Below, one piece after another: positions 9,911-18,531 of a DNA stretch of 64,000 nucleotides (positions within the stretch are counted from its first letter, which is position 1; every line of letters begins with the position of its first letter). The stretch comes from Burkholderiales bacterium (lineage in GTDB: Bacteria > Pseudomonadota > Gammaproteobacteria > Burkholderiales > Burkholderiaceae_C): NCBI GenBank assembly GCA_947448955.1, contig CANFPU010000002.1:1-64000 (forward strand), read 5' to 3'. The position numbers and the translations under genes were made by a program. Below the pieces are notes generated by a model. It worked only from the letters and a program-made list of their open reading frames with translations. It had not been told where the DNA came from and ran no database searches.

Positions 9911-11440
9911 TTGAACGACCTGGAACTGCTGATGCCACCGACTGCCAAAGAAATCCTCGCCGCGCTGGGGGTGCCCGAAGCCTTTCACACCGGCGGCAAG
10001 CTGGTCGCGCGATCGCCGATCGACGGTCTGACGCAGGGCGCTGTGCGGGGCGCCGCGGCCGGCGAAGTGCAGGAGGCCATCGGCCGCGGGCACGGCGCTT
10101 TCATCGCTTGGCGGCAGGTGCCAGCACCCCGCCGCGGCGAGCTGTTGCGGCTGTTTGGCGATGAACTGCGCGCGCACAAGACTGCGTTGGCCACACTCGT
10201 CACGCTCGAGGTCGGCAAGGTCACGAGCGAGGGCCTGGGCGAGGTGCAGGAGATGATCGACATCTGCGACTTCGCGGTGGGCGCCTCACGGCAGCTGCAC
10301 GGGCTGACGATCGCCACCGAGCGCCCGGGGCACCGGATGATGGAGGTTTGGCACCCGCTGGGCGTGGTCGGCGTGATCAGCGCGTTCAACTTCCCGGTCG
10401 CAGTCTGGTCCTGGAACGCGGCATTGGCGCTGGTCTGCGGCAACGCCTTGGTCTGGAAGCCGAGCGAGAAAACTCCGCTGACGGCTCTCGCCTGCCAGGC
10501 CTTGCTCGAGCGCGCGATGCAACGCTTTGGGCAGGATGCGCCGCGATACCTCTCGCAGGTGCTCAACGGCGGCGCGGCCGTCGCTGAGGCGCTGGTCGAC
10601 GACGCGCGCGTGGCGCTGGTCTCAGCCACCGGATCGACCCGGATGGGCCGAGCCGTCGGACCGCGTGTCGCGGCGCGTTTTGGGCGCAGCCTGCTTGAGC
10701 TAGGTGGCAACAATGCCATCATCGTCACGCCCAGCGCCGACCTAGACCTTGCCGTGCGCGGCATCCTGTTCGGCGCCTACGGCACCGCAGGCCAGCGCTG
10801 TACCAGCACGCGCCGGGTGATCGCTCACCAAAGCGTCCACCACGAGCTGGTGATGCGGCTAGAGCGCGCCCGCGCGAGCCTGAAGGTCGGCGACCCGCGC
10901 GAGCCCGGCGTACTGGTCGGGCCGTTGATCGACGAGATGGCCTGGCTGGCGATGCAGGCCTCGCTGGACCAGGCCGCCGACCAAGGCGGGCAAGTCAGCG
11001 GCGGCGAGCGGGTGATGGTCGGTGGGCACGCGCAAGCCTTTTACGCTGCGCCGGCGCTGGTGCAGATGCCAGCCCAGACTGCGGTGGTCCGCCACGAGAC
11101 TTTCGCACCCATCCTCTATGTCTTGCGCTACGACGCGCTGAGCGAAGCCATCGCACTGCAGAACGATGTACCGCAAGGCTTGTCATCAGCCATCTTCACG
11201 AACGACTTGCGGGAGGCTGAGGCCTTTCTATCGGCCACCGGCTCAGACTGCGGCATCGCCAACGTGAACATCGGCACCTCTGGGGCAGAGATCGGCGGCG
11301 CGTTCGGCGGTGAAAAAGAGACCGGCGGCGGCCGAGAATCGGGGTCGGACGCCTGGAAAAACTACATGCGCCGGGCCACCAACACGATCAACTACTCCAA
11401 CGCCTTGCCGCTGGCCCAAGGCGTTAGATTCGACCTCTGA
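9911..11440 (+). CDS. Aldehyde dehydrogenase, ALDH7 / aminoadipate-semialdehyde dehydrogenase-like
   Basis: ORF 509 aa (TTG at 9911 or ATG at 9932); [19 protein letters not shown]-terminal GGAFGGEKETGGGRESGSDAWKNYMRR typical of ALDH7/AmaB. Confidence 0.9.
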   Translation: MNDLELLMPPTAKEILAALGVPEAFHTGGKLVARSPIDGLTQGAVRGAAAGEVQEAIGRGHGAFIAWRQVPAPRRGELLRLFGDELRAHKTALATLVTLEVGKVTSEGLGEVQEMIDICDFAVGASRQLHGLTIATERPGHRMMEVWHPLGVVGVISAFNFPVAVWSWNAALALVCGNALVWKPSEKTPLTALACQALLERAMQRFGQDAPRYLSQVLNGGAAVAEALVDDARVALVSATGSTRMGRAVGPRVAARFGRSLLELGGNNAIIVTPSADLDLAVRGILFGAYGTAGQRCTSTRRVIAHQSVHHELVMRLERARASLKVGDPREPGVLVGPLIDEMAWLAMQASLDQAADQGGQVSGGERVMVGGHAQAFYAAPALVQMPAQTAVVRHETFAPILYVLRYDALSEAIALQNDVPQGLSSAIFTNDLREAEAFLSATGSDCGIANVNIGTSGAEIGGAFGGEKETGGGRESGSDAWKNYMRRATNTINYSNALPLAQGVRFDL

Positions 11441-11541
11441 ACTTCGGCGGCGTGATGCTCCGCGCTGAGCCCTGAACCCCGAGCGAAAACGCCAACGGCG
11501 CTGTCTTTGAGCCGGCGCGGCGGGCGCCGCACCGACGCTCA

Positions 11542-12315
11542 TCAATACCAATACTCCAGATGCGGGAACGGATTTCTATTGGTATGTTTTCTATAATTAA
11601 AATGCACCACGAATGAAATCCTTCTGTCAGCTTTTTTCTTGACGTCGAACGGTAACACGACGTGCGGCATGAAGCTGTCGAAGAGTATCATGTTACCAGC
11701 ATCGTATGGGATTTTTTGACGATTTTTGACCGACTTCGCTGTATAGCCGTCAGCTTTGTAAAAATTATCCAGCTGGTCTGCCAAGTAGCGCTCTTGCCAG
11801 ATGTCGAGATCGCCGCCACGGTTTTTTTCAAACTGCGCTGTACGTTTGATTGAAATGACGCAGGAATAAGCCCTGGTTCGATCGTTAAAAATACTTTCAG
11901 GATATTGCAGAAGACCTTCGGTGTCAGTATGTATGTTATACAGTCGCCAACTTTGAAGCTGCAGGTTGAATCCGGCCATCAAAAAGTATTTCTTGTCACG
12001 CGGCACCACCGGCAGTGCGCCGGACTTGAGGCCGGAAAGATCCAGAATGAGACTGGCAGCCGCCTCGATGATCTCCTTGATCTCAGGAAACTCTTTGAGC
12101 AAATACTTGTTGTGCTTGTCGGCAAACCGATAATAGCTCTCATTCAAGCCGGCCTCGATCATTCCATAATAGGCCGCCAACTGGCCATATTGTGGCTCGA
12201 CATCTGAGCCGAAGATCTCCAGATTGTCGAAGATCTTTTTTTCCCAGCGCCGGCAAAGCGCAGCGCTTAGAAATTCTTTTTTAACCAAATACTGATTCGT
12301 GAATAATTTTTTCAT
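11542..12315 (-). CDS. Putative 2-oxoglutarate/Fe(II)-dependent oxygenase
   Basis: 257 aa; NIHTDTEG (HxD), DSFMPHVVLPF distal His, followed by RRISFVVHFNYR; AT-richer than flanks. Confidence 0.65.
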   Translation of the reverse strand: MKKLFTNQYLVKKEFLSAALCRRWEKKIFDNLEIFGSDVEPQYGQLAAYYGMIEAGLNESYYRFADKHNKYLLKEFPEIKEIIEAAASLILDLSGLKSGALPVVPRDKKYFLMAGFNLQLQSWRLYNIHTDTEGLLQYPESIFNDRTRAYSCVISIKRTAQFEKNRGGDLDIWQERYLADQLDNFYKADGYTAKSVKNRQKIPYDAGNMILFDSFMPHVVLPFDVKKKADRRISFVVHFNYRKHTNRNPFPHLEYWY

Positions 12316-12611
12316 CTGAGTTGCCGGTGAAATTCACAGCCACACATCACGCCTGAATGACGGGGCGGATCCAACCCACCACACCGCTTCGATCCATCTG
12401 CACCTGACCGCCAACAGTGCGCCATGTCAAGCCGACTTTGGATCGTCGCACAAGCAGTCAGTCAAGGGAAGACCCTCGGTCAAAGGCCAAAGCTTTGCAG
12501 CAGGTGGGACGGCCAGCAAAAAGGTGTAATATCATGCAGCGTCAAACCATTTTGGCCATGGCGCCCAGCCGCCGCCTCAGAATTTCATCAGCACCTTAAA
12601 GTTTTAGTCCC

Positions 12612-13034
12612 ATGCCGAATGCCAAACAAAAATTATTAGCGCACTTGAGTCAAGACGTTTACTGCCGTCTCGGGGTGTCGCCAGTGCATGGTATCGGGGT
12701 TTTTGCAATTCGCGCAATTGCTAAAGGCGTCAACCCGCTGAGATCACGCTTGAAGTTTGACGAAGTCAGTTTTTCGCACAAAGAAATCAAAACCTTGCCG
12801 CGCAGCGTGCGCAAGGAAATAGAGATTTTCTGCTACTACGACGATGACCGCGTGCTGGTCCCTTCGATCGGACTCAATTCAATGCATATGGCGGTGTATC
12901 TCAATCATTCAAAAACCCCTTCCGTTCAGTATCAGAAGAACGGCCAACTGATCACGCTACGCGCCATCAAATCAGGCGAGGAATTGATGATGGATTACGA
13001 CGTCAACTTCGGCGCCACCCATATTTTCGACTGA
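12612..13034 (+). CDS. Small SET-domain protein (putative protein-lysine methyltransferase)
   Basis: 140 aa; GIGVFAIRAIAKG, YLNHSKTPSV (NHS), SGEELMMDYD motifs of the SET fold. Confidence 0.75.
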   Translation: MPNAKQKLLAHLSQDVYCRLGVSPVHGIGVFAIRAIAKGVNPLRSRLKFDEVSFSHKEIKTLPRSVRKEIEIFCYYDDDRVLVPSIGLNSMHMAVYLNHSKTPSVQYQKNGQLITLRAIKSGEELMMDYDVNFGATHIFD

Positions 13035-13047
13035 AACCGGCACCTCG

Positions 13048-13926
13048 TCAGTCGATTGATGGGCGGGAAATCTGGTTCCACTGCGATGGCTCGAAGTCAG
13101 TATGCAGTGGCGAACTGGGGTCGCGCGCCAAAGGATGCTCAGGGTCGGTCATCGCGATGCCATAGATCGGCTCCAGGTCTGTCACCAACAATGACTTGTA
13201 ACCATAGTCACCGACCGGGCCAAGATTGTAATATTTGTAGCCATGGCGCGCCGCCCAGCGCGCGGCCAGCACACAGGCATAGATGCCCGGCGAGCGCTTC
13301 TTGTAGTCGATATTCCATTGACAGAAACTGCCGTAAACCTGGTCGCGCTCGGGCAACAACATCGAGACATCGGTGAGGATCAAATCACCGTTGGCGGCAT
13401 GCACTTGAAGGATCAGAACGTCGAGCTTTCGAATATAGTCGACAAATCCATCGACTTCCATGGCATGGATGTCGTAGGCATTGAAGTGTTCAGCGCCAAT
13501 TTGTAAAATGTATTCGACCGTGATTTCCCTGCCCGGCACGACTTTCTCTGAAACCTCGAAAGACCGGAACAGCTTGTCAAGTTCGCGAATTTTTCGCGCC
13601 CGCCACGGATCGGTCCAGAAATCCTCGCCAGCCACATTGGCCAGCCCGTAGTGGTCATTGATCGGCACCCCGAAATTTCCATCCGGTGGCAGCGCATAAA
13701 CAATAAAGGGTTTGCGCGCAGATGCCAGCATATCTGGTGTCACGTCAATATAAGGACAGAGCGCGTCCCAGCGGCTGGTGTAGTACCTGATCTCCTCGTG
13801 AAAGCTCTCAACACAAAGATTTTCATCAGTCCAACTCTGGTGGGCCAACGCCCGTTTCACGGGCTCATTCGACGCGCAGACCGCCGGTTCGAAAAAATCT
13901 GACGGCAAAGCTGCATCGGTTCTCAT
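13048..13926 (-). CDS. Putative ATE-C/GNAT-like acyl- or aminoacyl-transferase
   Basis: 292 aa; QWNIDYKKRSPGIYACVLAARWAARHGYKYYNLGPVGDYGYKSLLVTDLEPIYG resembles the C-terminal motif of arginyl/leucyl-tRNA-protein transferases (GxYxxx...GxxYxYLG...YK...EPxY). Confidence 0.5.
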   Translation of the reverse strand: MRTDAALPSDFFEPAVCASNEPVKRALAHQSWTDENLCVESFHEEIRYYTSRWDALCPYIDVTPDMLASARKPFIVYALPPDGNFGVPINDHYGLANVAGEDFWTDPWRARKIRELDKLFRSFEVSEKVVPGREITVEYILQIGAEHFNAYDIHAMEVDGFVDYIRKLDVLILQVHAANGDLILTDVSMLLPERDQVYGSFCQWNIDYKKRSPGIYACVLAARWAARHGYKYYNLGPVGDYGYKSLLVTDLEPIYGIAMTDPEHPLARDPSSPLHTDFEPSQWNQISRPSID

Positions 13927-14474
13927 GTCGATTTGCCTTCCGGCCCAGCCGCGAGTTGGAGTGGTTGCAGATCGAAGTAGTACTCATCGACCTTGAAGTT
14001 CTTGCGCAAAAAGCTGGGGTCAACCCGCGCCAGTCGTTTCAGTTCGGCCGCCATCAGACCGAAATGCGCCGACGCTTCGCTGGCTTCATGCTGCAACTGG
14101 CGCTGGTATTCCGGCATCAACGGGCAATCCACGTCGAACAGAAAACCGCCGGTTTTCGGATTGAAAGATAGCGGATACAACTGGCAGCTGAACGGCTTGT
14201 CGTCGCCCAAACGACAACCCGCATCGCCAAGGTTTTGACAACGGCTCTCAATGCACAAACTGCCGTGCTTTTTCTTCTCCGCCGCGGTCAAGGTGATTTC
14301 GAGCGGGGGATAGCCCGCATCGACATGACAGCATCCTCGGCATTCGGCGCAGTGATCAAAAAGCACTGGATGCTCCTGCGCTTGCATCGCGGCAGACGAT
14401 GCCGGGAGAGGCGCGATATGAGGGCAAACAGTGCTGATGTCTGCCTGGTGTTTGCCTGTCCAGCATGCGAGCAA
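13923..14474 (-). CDS. YkgJ-type cysteine-cluster protein (putative Zn/Fe-S binding)
   Basis: HCAECRGCCH...CIESRCQNLGDAGCRLGDDKPFSCQLYPLSF...DVDCPL; alternative start near 14387; ATGA overlap with the 13048-13926 gene. Confidence 0.7.
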   Translation of the reverse strand: MLACWTGKHQADISTVCPHIAPLPASSAAMQAQEHPVLFDHCAECRGCCHVDAGYPPLEITLTAAEKKKHGSLCIESRCQNLGDAGCRLGDDKPFSCQLYPLSFNPKTGGFLFDVDCPLMPEYQRQLQHEASEASAHFGLMAAELKRLARVDPSFLRKNFKVDEYYFDLQPLQLAAGPEGKST

Positions 14475-14611
14475 ATTTTCTTGGGCTTCGATGGGTCGAT
14501 TTCGCCGAGAACCCGCGAAGTTTACTCATTTTTCAACAATTTTCGTGATTTTACCCAATGAGTAGGCGGCAAACAGTCACCGCGTGAATGGACAAATGAC
14601 CGCCTGCCTGA

Positions 14612-14827
14612 GCGCGTTGTCGCCAGGCACCAGACAGTCCGCGTTTGCTTGGCTGGCGGGCTCAAGTGCTTGCCCGCAAGCATGCGGGCAGATCCTTGGC
14701 TTCGCCGCAGCGCGCCAAGGCGCGTTGTCGCCAGGCACCAGACAGTCCGCGTTTGCTTGGCTGGCGGGCTCAAGTGCTTGCCCGCAAGCATGCGGGCAGA
14801 TCCTTCGCCAGGCACCAGACAGTCCGC
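14612..14827. repeat. 86-bp direct repeat (two identical copies, 108-bp period) plus a third partial copy
   Basis: 14612-14697 and 14720-14805 read as identical; 14806-14827 repeats cgccaggcaccagacagtccgc; each full copy contains hairpin TGCCCGC-aagcat-GCGGGCA. Confidence 0.9.
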
Positions 14828-14842
14828 AGGGACTGTCTGGTG
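14813..14842. terminator. Strong hairpin at the 3' end of the minus-strand permease operon
   Basis: CACCAGACAGTCC-gcag-GGACTGTCTGGTG, perfect 13-bp stem, 7 bp past the stop codon at 14850; no obvious U tract. Confidence 0.45.
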
Positions 14843-14849
14843 TCCGGGC

Positions 14850-15803
14850 TCAGCGCTCGCCTTGGCGGTAGGGTTTCATCAGGGCTTGCGGGTAGGCGGC
14901 GCGGCGCGCCACCAGCACCAACGCGACGATCGCCATCGCGTACGGCAGCGCCAGGTAGAGCTGGTATGGCGGCACGAAACCCAACCAAGCCTGCGCCGCT
15001 TCAGCCGCACCGCTGGCTTGCTGCAGGCGCAACTGCAGCGCGTCAAAGAAGGCGAACAACAGTGCGCCCAACAGCGCTTTGCCGGGCCGCCAAGACGCGA
15101 ACACCACCAGCGCCACACAAACCCAACCGCGGCCGTTGACCATGTTGAAAAAGAACGCGTTGAAGGCCGACAGCGTCAGAAAGGCGCCTGCCACGCCCAT
15201 CAGCGCCGATCCTGCGATCACCGCACCAGCGCGCAAACGCAGCACATTCAGGCCTTGGCCCTCGGCGGCAGCGGGGTTCTCGCCCACCATGCGCAGCGCC
15301 AATCCGAGCGGCGTTCGGTAGAGCCCCCAGGCCAATGCGGGGACCATCAACAGGGCCATCAAGGTCATCGGCGTCTGCGCGCCAATGACCGGTATCGGCA
15401 ACCAGTCCATCGGCGCAAAGGGCTGGATCTTCGGCGGGCTGTCGACCTTGGGAAAACTGACCCGGTAGGCATAGCTTGCCAGGCTGGTGGCCAGCAGCGT
15501 GATGCCCAGACCCGAGACATGCTGCGACAAGGTCAGCGTGACCGTGAGCAGCGCATGCAGCGCACCAAAAGCCGCCCCGGCTGCAGCCGCTGCCAGTACC
15601 CCGCCCCATAACCCAGCGCCGTGGTAGGCGGCGAACCAGCCGGCAAAAGCACCTGCCACCATGATGCCCTCGATGCCCAGGTTGAGCACCCCGGCGCGCT
15701 CACACAGCAACACGCCCAGCGTGCCCAGGATCAGCGGCGTCGCAGTGCGCAGCACCGAAACCCAGAACGGCGCGGCCAGCAACAGATCGAGCACCTCGCC
15801 CAT
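14850..15803 (-). CDS. ABC transporter permease (BMP/nucleoside-type)
   Basis: 317 aa; TPLILGTLGVLLCERAGVLNLGIEGIMVAGAFAG. Confidence 0.92.
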   Translation of the reverse strand: MGEVLDLLLAAPFWVSVLRTATPLILGTLGVLLCERAGVLNLGIEGIMVAGAFAGWFAAYHGAGLWGGVLAAAAAGAAFGALHALLTVTLTLSQHVSGLGITLLATSLASYAYRVSFPKVDSPPKIQPFAPMDWLPIPVIGAQTPMTLMALLMVPALAWGLYRTPLGLALRMVGENPAAAEGQGLNVLRLRAGAVIAGSALMGVAGAFLTLSAFNAFFFNMVNGRGWVCVALVVFASWRPGKALLGALLFAFFDALQLRLQQASGAAEAAQAWLGFVPPYQLYLALPYAMAIVALVLVARRAAYPQALMKPYRQGER

Positions 15804-15805
15804 CG

Positions 15806-16873
15806 TCAGGACCTGCCGAAGCGGATGCGGTACTGCGTCAGCAGCGTGGCGATCAACATCGTGACCAGGCTGACCGCGACGATCACGTCGGCGATGTACG
15901 TGGGCACACCCACCGAACGGCTCATGCTGTCGGCGCCGACCAGAATACCGGCCACAAAGATCGCTGCTGCGACCACGCCCAGCGGGTTGAGCGCGGCCAG
16001 CATCGCAATCACCACGCCGCTGCTGCCATAGCCTGGCGACATGTCCAGCGTCACATAGCCGGCACGGCCCGCCACCTCGATTGCGCCCGCCAGCCCGGCC
16101 AATGCGCCTGACAGCAGCGCCACCTTGACCGTCACCCAGGCCACCGGCATGCCGGCGAAACCGGCGGCGCGTGCATTGGCGCCGACCGCCCGAATCTCAA
16201 AGCCGGTGGTGGTGAACGCCAGCAGCGCCCACAGTGCCGGCGCCAGGGCCAACGCCCAGAGCAGTCCGGTGTGAACCCGACCGCGCTCGACCAGTTGGCT
16301 GAGCTGCAACCGGTCGGCAATCGCCACGCTCTGCGGCCAGCCCATCGCGCTGGCGTCCTTCATCGGCCCGTCGAGCAGCGCCGACACCACCAGCAGCACG
16401 ATGAAGTTCAGCAGCAGCGTGGTCACCACCTCGTCAACGCCGAGCCGACATTTGAGCAACGCCGGACCCAACAACAGCATTGCGCCCGCCGTGGCGGCGG
16501 CCAGCATCATCAGCGGAAACAAAACCCAGGTCGGCGCACTGAATCCGGCGCCGCCGTGCAAACCGCCCACGGCCACGGCTGCGATCGCGCCGGCATAGAG
16601 CTGACCCTCGCCGCCGATGTTGTACAGCCTGGCCTTGAACGCCACCGCCACCGCCAGGCCGGTGAGGATCAACGGTGTGGCGCGGGTCAGCGTCTCGGTC
16701 CAGGCGAAGCGCGAGCCGAACCCGCCTTCGAGCAACAACGCGTAGGCCTGGCCCACCGGCGCGCCGGCCCAGGCGACCAACAGCGAGGTGATCAACAACG
16801 TCGCGACCACCGCCAAAAAAGGCGCGCCGAGCAGCATGGCTGGCGAGGTCTGGGTGCGGCGTTCAAGCTGCAT
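15806..16873 (-). CDS. ABC transporter permease (BMP/nucleoside-type)
   Basis: ORF 15806-16900; start placed at MQLERRT; AFKARLYNIGGEGQLYAGAIAA. Confidence 0.9.
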   Translation of the reverse strand: MQLERRTQTSPAMLLGAPFLAVVATLLITSLLVAWAGAPVGQAYALLLEGGFGSRFAWTETLTRATPLILTGLAVAVAFKARLYNIGGEGQLYAGAIAAVAVGGLHGGAGFSAPTWVLFPLMMLAAATAGAMLLLGPALLKCRLGVDEVVTTLLLNFIVLLVVSALLDGPMKDASAMGWPQSVAIADRLQLSQLVERGRVHTGLLWALALAPALWALLAFTTTGFEIRAVGANARAAGFAGMPVAWVTVKVALLSGALAGLAGAIEVAGRAGYVTLDMSPGYGSSGVVIAMLAALNPLGVVAAAIFVAGILVGADSMSRSVGVPTYIADVIVAVSLVTMLIATLLTQYRIRFGRS

Positions 16874-18494
16874 CGGCAAGCTCAGGACTGGCGGATGCAC
16901 CGGACATTGCCAGGCCGATCGCCGCCAAGGTCCAATCCGCCACCGGCCGGGCTGGTGTCAGCCGGCCATGGTGCATCACCGCAACACGGTCGGCAAGCGC
17001 GAAAACCTCGTCGAGGTCCTCGCTGATCAGCAACAGCGCGGCGCCGGCGGCACAGGCCGCCAGCAGCTGACCGTGCACATAGGCCACCGCGCCGACATCC
17101 AAGCCCCAAGTCGGCTGGTTGGCGACGATCAGCAGCGGCGCCACGGGCGCGTCGGGGTCGCCCGCCTCGGTGACCTCCTCGGCGCGTCCAGGCGCAGAAC
17201 GGGGCATCAACACCCGGCCCAGGATCAGCTTTTGCATGTTGCCGCCCGACAAGGCACGGGTCGGCGTCGCCAGGCCGGCAGTCTGCGTGCCGCGGACGTC
17301 GTAGCGCTCGACCAGCCGCTGGGCGAATGCCGTCGCAGCGCCGCGTTTGATCACGCCGCCACGCGCGAATGCCGGGCTGGCATAGCGCTCGAGCACCGCG
17401 TTCTCCCACAGCGGCAAATCGCCCACCACGCCCACCGCGTGGCGATCTTCTGGAATTCTGGCCGCGCCAGCAGCGATCCAGGCGCGCGGCGTGGCGGGCA
17501 TCGCCCGGCCCGCCAGCGTGACGCTGCCTGCATCGGCAGCGATCAGCCCGTGCAGCAGGTCGGCCAGCGCCTGTTGGCCATTGCCAGCCACACCGGCAAT
17601 CGCCACCACCTCGCCAGGCCGCAGCGCCAGGTTGACGCCGTCGAGCTGCGGCCAAGGGCCGACACCCCGCACCCGGAGATCGCGCAATTCACAGACTGGA
17701 GGCTGGGCCAGCGCGGCAGCGCCTGATGGCGTCGGCCCCCGCGTCACGCGAGGCACCTCGCGCCCGACCATCGCCTGCGCCAGCATCGCCTGGCTCGCCC
17801 CGGCCGCCGGCATCTCGGCCACCAGCTTGCCGGCGCGCAACACGGCGATGCGGTGCGAAACCCGCAGTACCTCGTCGAGCTTGTGGCTGATGAAGATCAC
17901 GCTCAATCCCTGCGCCACCAACTGCGACAAGGTCGCGAACAGCGATTCGCTTTCCTGCGGCGTCAGCACCGCCGTGGGCTCGTCGAGGATCAGCACCCGG
18001 GCACCGCGTCGCCGACCGAAAGGCAGCAGGGCTTTCAGGATCTCGACGCGCTGACGTTCGCCAACCGACAAGTCCTTGATGCGGGATGCGGCGTTGACCT
18101 GCAGGCCGAAACGCTGCGCCGTGTCTTGCAGCGCCACCAGCGCAGCGGCTCGACGCGAGAAAGGCTGCCACAGCGGCTCGGTGCCCAGCATCACGTTGTC
18201 TAGCACGCTGAGGTTGTCGGCCAAGCTGAAGTGCTGGTGCACCATGCCGATACCGGCCGACAACGCGGCACCGGGTTTGCCGGGCGGTAGCAGCCGACCG
18301 TCCACCATGATCGTGCCAGCATCCGCGCGGTAATGGCCGAACAGGATGGACACCAGCGTGCTCTTGCCGGCGCCGTTCTCACCCAACAACGCCAACACCT
18401 CGCCGCGGGCCAGCGTCAACGAAATCGCATCGTTGGCCACCAGCGCGCCGAAACGCTTGGTGATGCCCGACAGTTGCAGGACCGGTTCGTTCAT
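16863..18494 (-). CDS. ABC transporter ATP-binding protein, duplicated ATPase domains
   Basis: 543 aa; [37 protein letters not shown]. Confidence 0.92.
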   Translation of the reverse strand: MNEPVLQLSGITKRFGALVANDAISLTLARGEVLALLGENGAGKSTLVSILFGHYRADAGTIMVDGRLLPPGKPGAALSAGIGMVHQHFSLADNLSVLDNVMLGTEPLWQPFSRRAAALVALQDTAQRFGLQVNAASRIKDLSVGERQRVEILKALLPFGRRRGARVLILDEPTAVLTPQESESLFATLSQLVAQGLSVIFISHKLDEVLRVSHRIAVLRAGKLVAEMPAAGASQAMLAQAMVGREVPRVTRGPTPSGAAALAQPPVCELRDLRVRGVGPWPQLDGVNLALRPGEVVAIAGVAGNGQQALADLLHGLIAADAGSVTLAGRAMPATPRAWIAAGAARIPEDRHAVGVVGDLPLWENAVLERYASPAFARGGVIKRGAATAFAQRLVERYDVRGTQTAGLATPTRALSGGNMQKLILGRVLMPRSAPGRAEEVTEAGDPDAPVAPLLIVANQPTWGLDVGAVAYVHGQLLAACAAGAALLLISEDLDEVFALADRVAVMHHGRLTPARPVADWTLAAIGLAMSGASASPELADAA

Positions 18495-18531
18495 CGAGTC
18501 AGCCGCTGGCCGGGCGCCCTGACCCTGTAGA

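Noticed and set aside
12424-12639. 71-aa ORF overlapping the SET start
   Set aside because: No domain, overlaps the SET gene out of frame; likely chance ORF
14612-14827. Possible CRISPR array
   Set aside because: Repeat units are 86 bp with only one ~22-bp gap and no spacer diversity; not CRISPR-like
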